This document shows positions 1-13,400 of a stretch of DNA of 64,000 nt, one piece after another. Made by a program: the position numbers and the translations under genes. Under the pieces are notes generated by a model. The model had not been told where the DNA came from and did not search any database. It worked only from the letters and a program-made list of their open reading frames with translations. Origin of the DNA: Oscarella lobularis. Taxonomy: Eukaryota; Porifera; Homoscleromorpha; Homosclerophorida; Oscarellidae. Location of the stretch: the NCBI RefSeq assembly GCF_947507565.1, contig NC_089185.1, positions 2,542,001-2,606,000 on the forward strand, given 5' to 3'. Position 1 is the first letter of the stretch; each line of letters begins with the position of its first letter.

Positions 1-1
1 G

Positions 2-3000
2 CTGGAGCACAAGGGTCTTCTGCGCGCTTCAGTTGATTTGGTTTTTGTGTACGTAAAAGTAATAAGGCAGCTGCTGTCAATGAAACCTGACGAGAAATTG
101 GATCCTGAAAATAAGAAGCTTTTTTGTGAGCAACAAATAAAGACAGCTGCAAAAAGCCTTTGCGAGTGGATCCGGTTGGCTTATGCAAGTAACAGGAGAT
201 CAGATGCAAAGATGATTCATAATCAAATCAAGGTTTGTATATTTTTCCTACTTATTAATTAAATTAAAGTATGTTTTCAGGTCTGGACTTTTATGGTCCA
301 ATGCGAAACTTTGCCTCAGGACTTGCAAGAAGTGTGGGAGGCGCATTTTAGGGAGAAACTTACAGAAACGCTTAGAAAAGTAGCATGAGACACGATGGAC
401 ATTACGCTGTTACATGATGTTTTTCTTGTAGCACAACGAGGAGGAAGTTGTCCAAGCCTACTATGATTTAGATGAATCGGAAAGCCACTCAGTTGTCACT
501 GATTCCTTTGATAGTGTATTAGATACAGCAATGATGAAGATTCTCAATGTAAGCTTAATTGAATAAAGAAACGTACGTTCCCTTGAAAGTGGTTTGATAG
601 CAAAGCGGCGACGAAGAAGCGGTGTTCCAAAGTCTCATTAGGGCGACTACTGTTTCCGGAAAGAAAAGCATCCTTTCTCGCCGCCATCTTAAGTCGATGT
701 TTGAAAAGAAAAGTCCTCCGGTAACTGCTAGTGACGAGGAAGTGTTCAGTAGCCTACTCACTTGGCCAGTGTGGGTTCGGTTTCTGGATGTTTCGGGTAT
801 GTACTTCTATTGTACGAGTATCTTTTTACGAATAAATGTTTTTTTCTGCGTCGTAGACAAAGTTTTGACTCAATCCGGCGATGATTTCGTACGCCAACTG
901 ACTCGAGCTAAAACAGTGCTCGGTGAATACGTCCAGCGAATTGTTTCGGGCGCGGTTACTGTGGAGCAGTTGCACTTCATGTCGACCAACGAGAAAAAAC
1001 TTTTGAAACTGTGCAGTAAGATGGACCTCAAAGCCGATGGCTGCCTTGAAGCCAAAGCGAAAGTAGCGCTCAAAAGTCGGAGAGAAGAATTTAAAGCTTT
1101 TCAAAATAAGGAAGCGCTCGTCAAGCATTTTGTCGGAACCTGCCAGAATCTGGGAAGCGGTAGGTCATTTTAGTCCTTTGTAATTATTTATATTTTATAC
1201 GTTAAAAGTTTTCACCGCGGACATGCTTTTACCCTAGAGCTATTGTCAAACGCTTAGACGTTATGCTCGGGTATTCCTTTAACCGCCAGTGTTTTTCTTA
1301 GTTGTGTCGGAGGGTCACAAGTTGCGGTACGGGGCCGACGTTTCACGCTTGTCCATATCTGAACTTGCCGTTACTAAAGGCGGTTCCGTTAAGGTTGTCT
1401 ACTTCAACCTGCCAGACGACATGAATCGCTTCATCGAGCCATTGGATGATGTGAAAGAATGTGTGATTTTTCAGAAGATATTTAAGGACTACGGAGATCG
1501 TCTTCGAGAGACGAGAAAAAGGAGTGGCGATGCGGCAACAGCGTTGAAACTTGAAGAAGTTATAATGGAAGTCGTACAGCCTGCCTTCGACGTCTGGGAT
1601 GATTGGTGTCAATCTGTAGTTGATGGGTCTATAACTCTTGAAGACGTGTCAACCCTGTTTGGTAGCATAATTGAGAACAAGGAGCATCTGAAGAAAGAAC
1701 TCAATTTAATGCAAAGGAGGGCATTAGGAGATGAAGATGTCGTTTCAGAAAGGGTCACTCAGATAACACAATTCGCTGCTCTCAACAAAGTTTCTGATGC
1801 TGCACGTGCTGTAGACCGCGTCCGCCTAGCTTTGGGAATACTTGAATCGTTTCCCTCTATTGAAAGGATTCTCTCTCAGGTTTCACGTTGTCTGCCAGTT
1901 GTATCTAGTAATTATAGTAACCACATGTCTTTGTCTTGTTAACAGAGTTCGTCTGATTTTCACGAGCAACCGCTGACTGCCATCAGTTCGGACGTCGTCT
2001 CCGCTAGCAGGTTCTTATCTGAGAGGAAACCTTCTGAGATTCAATGCTTAAATCAATTTTCTGATTGCTATTTGCTTATTAAATGGATTCGAGAAGAAAT
2101 AAGAGGTAAGACCCCTGTAATCGTACCCTCATCTGCATGGCTCACTTTTGCTTAGAATGGAGAGAACTTGAAACTTTCGTTGAGCTGGCTGGAACGAGAT
2201 CAAGCGCTGAAGGAGATTACGAAGCTATGAAGGTGGCACATCTTAGAGCAGCCTGTGTCGGCTTTTCCGCTTTTTTGTTCGAAATCGACGAGGACGCTTC
2301 GCTGTCGGATCTACAGGAAGCGTGCATAACTGTATTCAGAAAGTTGGAGCGCGACAGCAAAATACCAGCGAAATGGAGCTCCTCTCAAGACTGTCTTCGA
2401 GAGTTTGAAGCGATGAAAAAGTCACTAGGATCTGTTGAAATCACGTCCTTCTCTCAAGTCGAAGAGATAAATTCTCGCGGGAAATACACGGTCGAATGTC
2501 AATCCGAGACTGATAGTCCTCACGAAATTTCAGACTGCATCTATCTGAATATCGGTTCTGAAGTCGGCGGCAAAACGGAGCCGAAGCGTCGCAGTCTAAG
2601 CGACTTGCAGGATCTTCAGAGCAAGCTGATTCTCATTTCGGGACCCAACAGCGAACGAAGGAGCGAAGTGAACGTCTTCGTCGATACGCTGGAGAGCGCG
2701 ATGCGCTTGGCGACGAATCTGCTTGCCCTCTGCCGATCGGGACACGTGGGATACTTGACGTGGAGCCGTTCTTTTGACTGCGTATCGCCTCTCGATCACG
2801 CGGACGACACCGACGGCGATAGTCCTGCGAAGAGAATTGACGAATTGTTAGAGCGAATGCGAGGTGTCGCTAGCGGCATGGAACGAGATTTGAAAAACTG
2901 GAAGCAGAAGATGGCTGGCATGCGATCGCAGTACTATTATCTCAACTATTTCTCCACATCTCAACTCTTGATCTTGAGCAAAGAACTGGGCAGCGTTGCT

Positions 3001-6000
3001 CGCGACGAGAGCCGATCGTCGGAATCTTTGCCAGCGCATGCCTATGCGCTCTTGGACGGCATCAAGTCGAACGTCACCGCCGACGAAGTCGCTTCTTGTC
3101 TACGGAAAGAGAAAGAGGAAGAGGAAGAGGCGACGGAGGACTCATACCAGTTGTCATCACTGCAGCAGTTTAGTGAACAAAAGAGCGCACCGGTTTTTGA
3201 GAGTGATTTTGACGGCGACTTTTCCGGCGCATTTGATGACGACGATGGCTGGGACGTTGGTGCGGAAACTTCCGCCCTCGACTCTTTCTTTCAAAACCGC
3301 GAGCCAGTTACTTCGTCTCCCTCTGAGCACTCGGACTCTGTCAAGGATACGATGTTCGATATCGAGAACAAGAACTACCTTTCGTTCTCGCGTCTCGGCA
3401 AGTTTCTAGAACAGCTCTCGCAGAAGGCGTCTCGTCCGCCGCTTCGAGTCTTTCCTTCGAGTCACTTAAAACTCGGTTATCCTAATTTGGTCGTCGTTCC
3501 CAGAGCAGAACTTCTCGCTTCTATTCTACGCTTCTACATGTCGGAAACGGATGCCGAGGCTCCCTTGCCTTCGGCCGAAGAAGTCCTTTTGTGCTCCTCC
3601 TCGACGACGACCGTCGAGGACGTGTGTCTATTTTGGAGACGAGCCATCAAAGATCCGAGTCAAGGACGTTTATTCTGTCTCGCCGGCGCTGATCAGTTGA
3701 GTTACGAGGTGAGCCGAGAAGCGGTCGACGATCTGAATCACCTCGGCCAAGGACTCGCTGAAGAACGCGGCGATAAGTATCGTCTCGTTATCATATGCTC
3801 AGCAGAAAACGAGGACAAGTCGTACATGGTCTCAGCACTAGATCAGCATCGGAGGCACCGGTTGCCTACACCAACCGCCGCAGAAATAGAGGACTACTTG
3901 AAGAAACAGTTCCAACGAGGTCCAGGGCAGCGTCTTCACACTGCTCTAAACACGATGTGGACTCCAGCTGCGCAGAAGCTGGATCCTGAGCAGTCTTGCG
4001 TGCGCGTCGTGTACTCAACTCGGGCTGGAGTGGGAAAGTCACTTTTCATTGACCGTATGGCGGAGAATCTCGCGTCTATACCGAATAACAGAGGCGGCGA
4101 TAACTTGAGAATAACGCTTCCTCTTCACGAGATATCGGTGAACGTCGACGTCGTTTTGGAGTCGTTGAAGCAGTCGTTTCCTAGTCCCAAGCAGAATCTC
4201 TCTCGACTAATTCATCTCGACATATCCCCGTCTGTGAAGTTCGGCCTCGATCATTTCCTTTTCAATCTGCTCGTTTTGGGACAGGTGACCGACTCGGCTG
4301 GCCACGTTTGGCGCAGACGATTCACGGACATGTACGTCTTGGAATGCACGTGGACTGCAGACCCCGAATCGTCCAAAGATGCGAGATCGAAAAAATTCGA
4401 GCAACTTCTACCCATCGTTTCTCAGCATTCTCCCGCAGAGGTTCTTGCCGAGCTCAATCGAGGACGAAAATCCGGACGCGAAGTCGAGTTTGGCCAGTTG
4501 GGATCGGAGCATTTCCAGAGAGCGTTTCAGTATCTTTATCGCTTGAACGCCGGAGAAAACCTGACTTGGTTTGCGTTCTCTCGCGAAGATTTGACTGGTG
4601 AAGATGAAAGTCAGATCGCAAAGCGTCTGCAAACGATCTTGAGCAACTGCGGCGTTCGAGATCCCTCGTGGGCGGTGGTTCGTCATTTCGTCACGTTTCT
4701 CGGCAGTCAAATGCGAGACGCCGAGCTCAACGTCTTTTGCGATCCGCAACTCTGTGGCCAGGATTTGCCGGGCTTCAAAGTTTTTGTCCTAAAACTTTTA
4801 ATCGAAATGTCTCGTGATTTTTCGACGCCATCACTAGACGTTGATCTGAGCAGAGTCGAAGATCCAGGAAATCTCGCTCAGTATCGGGTCCGAAGCTGGG
4901 AGCACACACCGCATCCCTATCTCTTCTTCAACGAAGATCGCCAGTCAATAACTTTTATCGGTCTGCAAATAACGCGAAATGGCCAACTGATGGATTCGAG
5001 GGGAGGACGAGTTCTTCAAAGTCAAATAATGACGCGCGATCTGAGCACCGCTTTGCACACCCAACGCTTCCGACTTCAAGAAAACTACGAAAACTGGTCC
5101 AAGAATAAAAAAATCGAGGCTCTTTGCAAGGTCATGGGACTGAAAAAGGAATTCGATCCGGATTCAAGCTACGAACTTACAGTGGACAACCTTACTAAAA
5201 TAATGGCTATTCACATGCGATTTCGATGCGGAATCCCCGTCGTCGTCATGGGCGAAACGGGTTGCGGAAAGACGCGTCTCATACGCTACATGTGCGCTCT
5301 TCAGGCGCAGGAGAAAGGCTGCAAGAACATGCTGCTGATGAAAGTCCACGGCGGCGTGACGAGACAAGACGTTATTGACAAAGTTGAAACGGCCCAGAAA
5401 CTGGCGCAGAGAAATAGTCGAGAGAGCATGAAAACGGTTCTGTTTTTCGACGAGGCGAACACGACAGACGCCGTCGGTCTTATCAAGGAAATCATGTGCG
5501 ATGGAAGAGTGAACGGTCGTCCAATAGTCGGACTCGGAAAGGATCTTCACGTTATAGCAGCCTGTAATCCTTACAGGAAGCACACCGACGTCATGATAGA
5601 GAAGCTGGAGTCCGCGGGACTGGGATACCACGTTCGAACCGGTGACACCGAGGATCGTTTGGGTGATATTCCCCTGAGGCAGCTAGTGTACCGAGTGCAT
5701 CCTTTGCCAGACAGTATGAAGGCTTTGGTGTGGGATTTCGGTCAGTTAGATTCGACCGGTGAAAGGCTCTATATCCGACAGATCGTCTCTCGACACGTCC
5801 AGGTAGATAAATCTCTGCCCAATGTGCCTGGATTTATCGACGTAGTCACGAACATTCTCGCTGCGTGTCAAACGTTCATGCGACAGCGAAGCGACGAGTG
5901 CAGTTTCGTCAGTCTGAGAGACGTCGAGCGCGCCATGCGAATAATGGTCTGGTTTTACGATCTCCGAGACGTTCTCGACGAGTGCATTAAAGAGCAATAT

Positions 6001-7375
6001 AAGAAGCGACTCGTGGATAGTGACGACAGCCAGCCTCTCGACTCGTTGACTCGTGCCCTGGTGCTGTCTCTCGGTGTAAGCTACTACGCTCGACTCGAGA
6101 ACCGTCGCCATTTTCTCCGCTCAATCAGCGGTTACTTTCGTTCGCCCTGTCGTCTCCTCGAGGGTCAGATCCAGATTAGCGAGGAAATTGAGCACTGTCA
6201 AACAGCATTTCTGGACGAGCTCGATCTTCCTCCGAAGATTGGTCGAAATCACGCTCTCAAAGAAAACGTCTTCATGATGGTCGTGTGCATCGATTTGCGC
6301 ATTCCTCTGTTTCTCGTCGGCAAACCGGGTAGCTCGAAATCGCTCGCTAAGGACGTCGTCAAGAACGCGATGCGCGGCGATCTTTCGAACCGGAAGTTGT
6401 TCAAACGACTCAAGCAGGTGCATATGGTGTCGTACCAATGCAGTCCTCTCTCTACTGCGGACGGAATTATCAGTACGTTCAACCAGTGTCAGAAGATGCA
6501 GCAGGAGAATGATCTGGACAAGTTTGTTGCTTGCGTTGTGCTGGACGAAGTTGGCCTAGCCGAGGATTCGCCGCGGCTTCCCTTGAAAGCTTTACATCCG
6601 TTATTGGATGATGGAACGGCCGGCGCAGATGATGACGTTGAGAAAGAAGGTAAGTGTGATACACTAAGAGGAGGGGGAGGAGCAAGAGGGAAGAAGGGCC
6701 CATGCACACAGTCTCTTTATAAAGTATTGTCTGACTTGTATGCTTTATAGCTTGCTCCTAGATTAGTGTGCACGAAAGTTACTTTACATTCACTGCGTTT
6801 TCTTTTAGACGGTTCTAACCGTGTTGCTTTTGTTGGCATCTCCAATTGGGCACTTGATCCCGCCAAAATGAATCGCGGCATCTTAGTGCAGAGAGAAGTG
6901 CCAACGGGCGACGAGCTCGTTGTGAGCGCCGAAGGGATATGCAGCACTGACGAGCGAGCGCAAGCTCATCTAAAGCCACACGTCGCTGGCATGGCTAAAG
7001 CTTACTTGGAGATTTATAATAGTCCGAAGAAGGACGAAAAGGAGTTTTTTGGATTGAGAGATTTTTATAGGCAAGTGGATTTTGCCTATATCTGCTCTTG
7101 CTCTAATGTTTATTTCTTTAGTTTGGTCAAAATGGTTTTTTCGTTCTGCAAAAGGACTGGCGAACCTCCTACGTGGAACCAGTTTGAACATGCAATTAAA
7201 CGCAATTTCGGAGGCTTAGAAACGGTCGATTGCGTCGGAATTTTTCAGCGCTTCATCAGTCTCAAAACCGACAACGAAACGAAGAGCGAGAACGCCGCCG
7301 ATAGCAGCGAAACCGTTTCCGAGAACTCAGACATCGCTGAACTTCGTTTTGACGACGACGACGACGACGACGACG

Positions 7376-7433
<58 letters not shown>

Positions 7434-10400
7434 GAACCTGTTCCAGGACGACGCCGACGAGAAGAACCTGGACGAGGACGATGTTAACCAGTGCCTCGAC
7501 GAGGTCGAAGAAGTCGCTGAAATTTTCGAAACTGTCGTCAAGAAAGGTTCGACGTTGTCTTCGTCACTCGTTTTAAATTCAAGTCCCGCTGGTTTGATTC
7601 GCGCCAACTTGGGCACGGCGGATCATTCCGACGAAGACGATGAAAGTCGATACCTTTTATTGCTGACTGAAAACTACGCCGCTCTCAACATTGTCAGGCA
7701 AGAGTTTCTGGTCAACGATCAACCGGTCATTATTTTCGGAAGCAGCTTTTCGAAAGATCAGGAATATACTCAAATCTGCCGAAATATCAATCGCATCAAA
7801 GTCTGCATGGCAACGGGACGCACCGTCGTACTACTGAATCTCGAGAAGCTGTACGAGAGTCTCTACGACGCTCTGAATCAGTACTACGTGCATCACGGCG
7901 GGCAAAAGTTCGTCGATCTCGGCTTGGGCAGTCATCGCGTCAAATGCCAGGTCCACGACAAATTTCGTCTAATTCTGATAGCGGATCGAGAGGTCGTCTA
8001 TAACGATTACCCGATTCCCTTGATTAATCGCATGGAAAAACATTTCCTCGCCATGTCGTCGATTCTCACGCGTCAAGAACAGAGACGTGTGGAGAGAATT
8101 ACCGAATGGGTCAAACAGTTTGCTGACGTCAATTCGTCTTTGCGAGTATTGGACAGCCGAAAGCGAATTTCATTCCGAGTCGAAGACGCTTTTGTCGGCT
8201 ATCATCCCGACGCCGTTGCGACGGTCGTTCTTCGAGTGTCCCATCGACTGTCGTCGCAGGGAATCGACGAGACTCGGATGCTACGTGCCGCCTACGACGC
8301 GATGCTCCAGTGCGCAACGCCGGACGCAGTCGCTCGTCTGTCGACGTCGGCTATTCGCGAGCAAGCGTCCGAGTTGTGGGACGTCTATTTTACGAGTCAG
8401 AATCACTCGAGTCTCGCCGATTTCGTCGAGAACGCCTTGGACTCTTGTCGTAGCGAGAACGGACTTCTCATTCAAGTTACGACTCATTCGCGACTTCTCT
8501 CGAGCGATGACGCGGCTGAAGTGGGAAAGAGAATCGGTTTTTCGGCTGACTGCGTGTCTTTGCAGCAGTTTGACACGGAGCACCAGTTCGCCGCGAGGAT
8601 TCGCGATTTTTACGCGCTTCGACCCGAAAACGAGGCGCTGCTGATTATTCTTTGCGAATCTGGCGACGTGAACGGTGATTTGGTGGCGTGCGCTCGCTAT
8701 GTGGTGCAAGAGGAGCGACAGGACGCCGAAACTCGCGTGTCAGAGGCGGAGGGGGCCCCGTTGGGGAAACACGTTGTGTTCGTGATACATTTGCCTCGCA
8801 TTGCCGGCGGGTGTTTCGTAGGATTTCAAGGAGGCGCTTGGACCGAGACTCACATCGACGATCTGAGACCGGCTAATCAGGCTAAGGAGCCTTCTATAAC
8901 ATCGCTGGTAGGACGAAAGATAAGCGAGTTGCTGGACGATGGCGAAGAGACTCCTGTCGTTGAAAGAGAACGTGATGGTAGCTATGAGGAAGAAAGCGGT
9001 CATTTGAGCGACGCCGAAGCGACTGAAATGTTGGCTGAGGCAAATGACGCAGAAACAGAAGATGTCAAGGGATCAGATGAGACAGAAGCAGACTGGCAGA
9101 CAATGCAAGCTATGGCTGAATCGGAAAAGATAACAGAGGCTGAGTCAGAAGGAGAAGACGAAGACAACGCAGAGAACGAAAGCAGAAAAGACACTGTGAA
9201 AGAGGTAGAGGGAAAGAAAGAGGATGAAGATGACGAATACACAGGAACGCAAATGAAAGGCGAAGGAAAAGAGGACGAAGAAGGCGAAGAGGAAAATTAC
9301 GCAAAAACGCAAATAGCAGGAGAAGAAGAGGAAGACAGTATCGAAGAGAAAGAAGACGAAATTGAAGTGCCATCCTCTTCTGAGCGTCGTGGCGACGCCG
9401 TTCTCAGCGGAGCCACTCTTCTCCGATCTTGCCTACACGGTGCGACGAGTCGTTTGGACGACGACGAAGCTTCGGCGTCGTTCGAGTTCGCCAATCGACG
9501 TCTGAATTCACTCTTGGTTCTTATTCCGGAAGACGAGACGTGCGTAACCGGTCACCGTCCTTTCTACCGCGAAATTCGACGTCGAATCGTCGATCTTCTA
9601 CGCGAGAGGGAAGAACGCATGGGAGAAGAAAACGCTACAGGCTGGGTAAAGAACGAAGCTCTCAATCCCAGCGGCATACAAGCGGGCGGCACGTTTCGTC
9701 ACTCGCTTTGGCTTAAGATCGTCAACATTGTCACGCCAATTTTTTCGGAGATTATAGCTTCCATAGACTGTGATGCTAATTTGAGTTTGCTAACGGACAG
9801 CACAGCGAAGTGGATATCAGACTTGTGGATGAAAATTTTCGCTAGCCGACAGCTGCTTCATCTGTGTTATGAGGACTTTATCTCTCCGACCGAACAGCAG
9901 CCCCGTCAGAGAATTTTAGTTCACGGATCAGGTTACCAGGGTCACTCTTTTCGAGCCAAGTTTCCTTTCTCGAAGCTGGCTAAGGAAACTGTTGATGGCA
10001 TGATGACGGAAGCCAAGCGTTTGGAAGGTAATTAATTGACTTCGTTGTAATGTTCAGCACCTCTAAACTTTTCCTTGATTAAAGGCCGCGAACGATTGGA
10101 TAGGACTTTGCAGCGCCTGTTTAAGGATTCACCGTTGGGAGTTTTAATCAAGAAGACAACGGCTTCAAATCCGAAAAAGCGACGGGAGCTGGCTGAAAGA
10201 TACCTGTTTGATTTCGTTCACATGGTTTACAATCCGATCAATGACGAAGATTTTCTGGTTTGTTTGAGAAAGAGTCTAATTTCTTTTCTTTTTTGAGGTT
10301 TTCGTTACAGATGGTAAGTGAAGCTGTGGTTGGTTCGCTTCGAGAACTGACTTCGGCTCGCGACGTTGATTCTTTGACCTTGGAACACGTCGCCCGTTCG

Positions 10401-13400
10401 TCCGCTGAGTTAACGATTCCGGCGATTCACGTGGCTTACGACCACGTTCAGAGTCGCTTGAAATGTTTTGCTGAATTGATTCGACTTGATCCTCACGTGA
10501 TTAGGCAGGTCTGCCATCAAAAGGGGCTTGAAACGAGCAAGGAAATGGTTAGTGCGTCTTTGCACTGTTCGTCTTCTAGCGCTGTTGCTTTTTTGCAGAA
10601 TTTAGATGCCTTCGCCTTCCGCGAATATCTTCAGGAATTGTGTCCAAAAATCGAGGATCTCGTTTATTCTAACACGAGGCGCGAATGGTTGGAAAAAGTT
10701 CAAGAAGCTAGACCGTGCATAGAAACGTGGTTGGCGTTGCCTTTCGACTCAACCTCGCTCCGACACCGAGCGGAAATGTGCTCAGAGATAAAGTCAGTGT
10801 ACAATAGAACCTTTTCCTCGTACAGCTGTCATAGTTTTTTTATATATCTAGAAACGTGTGGATCAAAGTGTCTGTCATTCGCCTTTTCTTTTATCACACG
10901 AGTGCGGCAACAGAGAAAGGTGCGAGGTCATCTGTTGGGGAAGCCGGACGAAAGTTGTGGACGGTAAGCTTTTGCGTCACGATCGCCATCTCTGTCATCT
11001 TTATATGTCTGCTTTAGACGTTCAAAGATAAAGATCCTGATTTTGCCTCTGAATCAACCTTGCAAGTCGTACTAGATATTTTAAACGAAACCAGTCAGCA
11101 CTGCTCAAAGGAATTTTATCGGTTCGCTTACAGTTCCTTCACTTCCTCTAATTGAGCTTTTTATCTCTGCAGCTCTAGCGAGACGATCTGTTCACTGTGT
11201 GGCAGCAACTGGGCGGATCCCATTCAGCTGTCTTGCAGCCACGTCTTTTGCCGCCGTTGCATCAAAAATCGATTTGAAACCGAAAACCAACGTTCATGCT
11301 CTAGCTGCGACAAGAAAGTTCCGGATGGCTTTGACATTGAAAAACCGTCTGAAATTTTGTGAGTTTTTCACGTACCGCTTGACCTGTTAATCATGCCTCA
11401 TTTCTCTGTATAGTGTTCACAGAAATACTGCCTTTTCTTTGCTACGCGCTGGCTGCACGTCCTTTTTTATGGACTTGGTCTCCGTGTACAGTTTCGACGA
11501 GACGCGCAGTTCTCCTCAACCTGGCCTCATCCGTCTTCTCATGAGGCTTGTCACCGGGGGCGAAAAAGCGATGATGACGAGAGCTTTCTCTCCCTTCCGC
11601 ACGGACGCAGTAGATAGGTCGCCGGTTGTTCGTTCCTTTATTCTTCAGCTTCTACTTCGATACAGGTAGGCGAGTCTCCATATGCATGGAATCAATTTAC
11701 TAATGTCTTTTTGCTTACAGTAAAGAGACGATAAACTACATTGAAGAGTACTTGTCAAGTGCAAAGCTAGCCGTTCGAATGTACAGTGAAGAACCTGACA
11801 ACAAAATAGCGGAGCAAAATGAGGAAGAACTGGCCGTCGTGTTTGTTCAATGCTTCGAAGTGAGTTCAACCAGTAAAAGTGTCTTTGGTTCACTTGAGAA
11901 CCTTTCGTTCTCTAGGATTCAATTTCTCGTGTGGCCAATCGCGACCGAGATCGCTTTATGAAGGCAGTCGCGTGGCAGATACGGTTCTGCTTGAATAATT
12001 TTCGCGACGAAAATCGCCTGCACTACCTTCAAGCGGTGGCGGCGGCGCGCTTCGTCCTTTGTGTCGCCGCCGAATGCATCGGTCGCGTGCTGAACGAGCC
12101 TTCCGCTGCCAGATCTACTATTCACTCGCAACTCGCAGAATTATTCGCGCAAACGAAAGAGTTGTGCGAGACTTGGACCGACTCTAATCTTCATTTTTTC
12201 TTACTGAAGCAACTCGTCAAACGAGAGGGAATAGACGTTCTTGCGAAGCTTCGTCAGGTCTACGGTTTGGAGTGGTTGGAGAATCTCATTCCTCAGCAAG
12301 CAGAGGTAAATGAAAAAGGATTTTGTTGCTTTATTTCAGTTTCTAATTTTATTGCAGCACCAAGACGTCATTCCAGACTACTGCGTTGTTATTGGACCTT
12401 CGTATCAAGATGTGCGCGAAGCGGTCGCTCGAGCTGCGTTGACTGGCCCGGCGACTGGTCTTACTGATGCTATTCAGGTTTCTAAGCATTTATACCGCGT
12501 AACTTTTTGAGAGACGATACCTCGTTTTTCTGTATAGGCTCTTTCTCTCGACGTCAAAGCTACCAGCAAAACGACGTTTCTTCTACTGGCGTTGTATCGT
12601 GAAGTGACAATGAGGCGAACGTCGACGGATTGGGACTCGCCTTCCCATGAAAGAGTAAGAACTTTCTCTCTTCAAAACACCCGTTTCCTGACTTCTTTTG
12701 CGTTTGTATTCTACAGTTTCGAGTTTCTCTGAAGGAGCACTTCGATGTCTCTGGGACACTTCCCCATTGGGCTCGACCGATCGCCACACAGCTGATTGAA
12801 AATGTGTTGGGCGGAGATCGGGCGCCCGCCGCTCTGGTCGTCAAGCCGGATCAGTCTCTTCAGACGAGAGCAATAGCAACGGTGGCCGTTCACGCAAGAA
12901 TCGCTCTCGAGTCTTCCGTCGATACTGGCAACGAGCTCATGGCTTTCCTTCGTCGCCTTCTCAAAGAACCTCACCAATTTGTCGTAAGAATGAGAAAGAC
13001 GTGCATGAGGTTTATAGAGGTTCTTTATGATTTGTGAATAGAACTCCTATTTGCCTACTATGCCGGAGGACAACTTCTTGGCTGTTAAAGGCGTTGCAAA
13101 AGGGGGCGAGGGAACCAAGTGGCATAGTGCGTACATATTTCTGTCTGAGTAATTTTTGACCGTTTTCGGTTATTTATTTTTTTTCATTTGACAGCGTGTC
13201 CAAATGGGCATCCGTACTTTATTGACAACGTAAGAATGCCTAGCCAATGTTTGTGCATGCGAAAACACGTCTATGTAGTGTGGTCGTCCAATGGAGAAAA
13301 GTCAATGTTCTTGTGGAGCACAAATTGGAGGCGAAGGGTCGGTTCTTGCACCGAAAAACGTCGTTGGAGCGAGAACGTGAGAAAGTTATAATGTATCTGC

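Noticed and set aside
7349-7576. Poly-Thr and poly-Ser frames over the GAC tract on both strands
   Set aside because: They are shadows of the poly-Asp coding frame of the RNF213-like gene.
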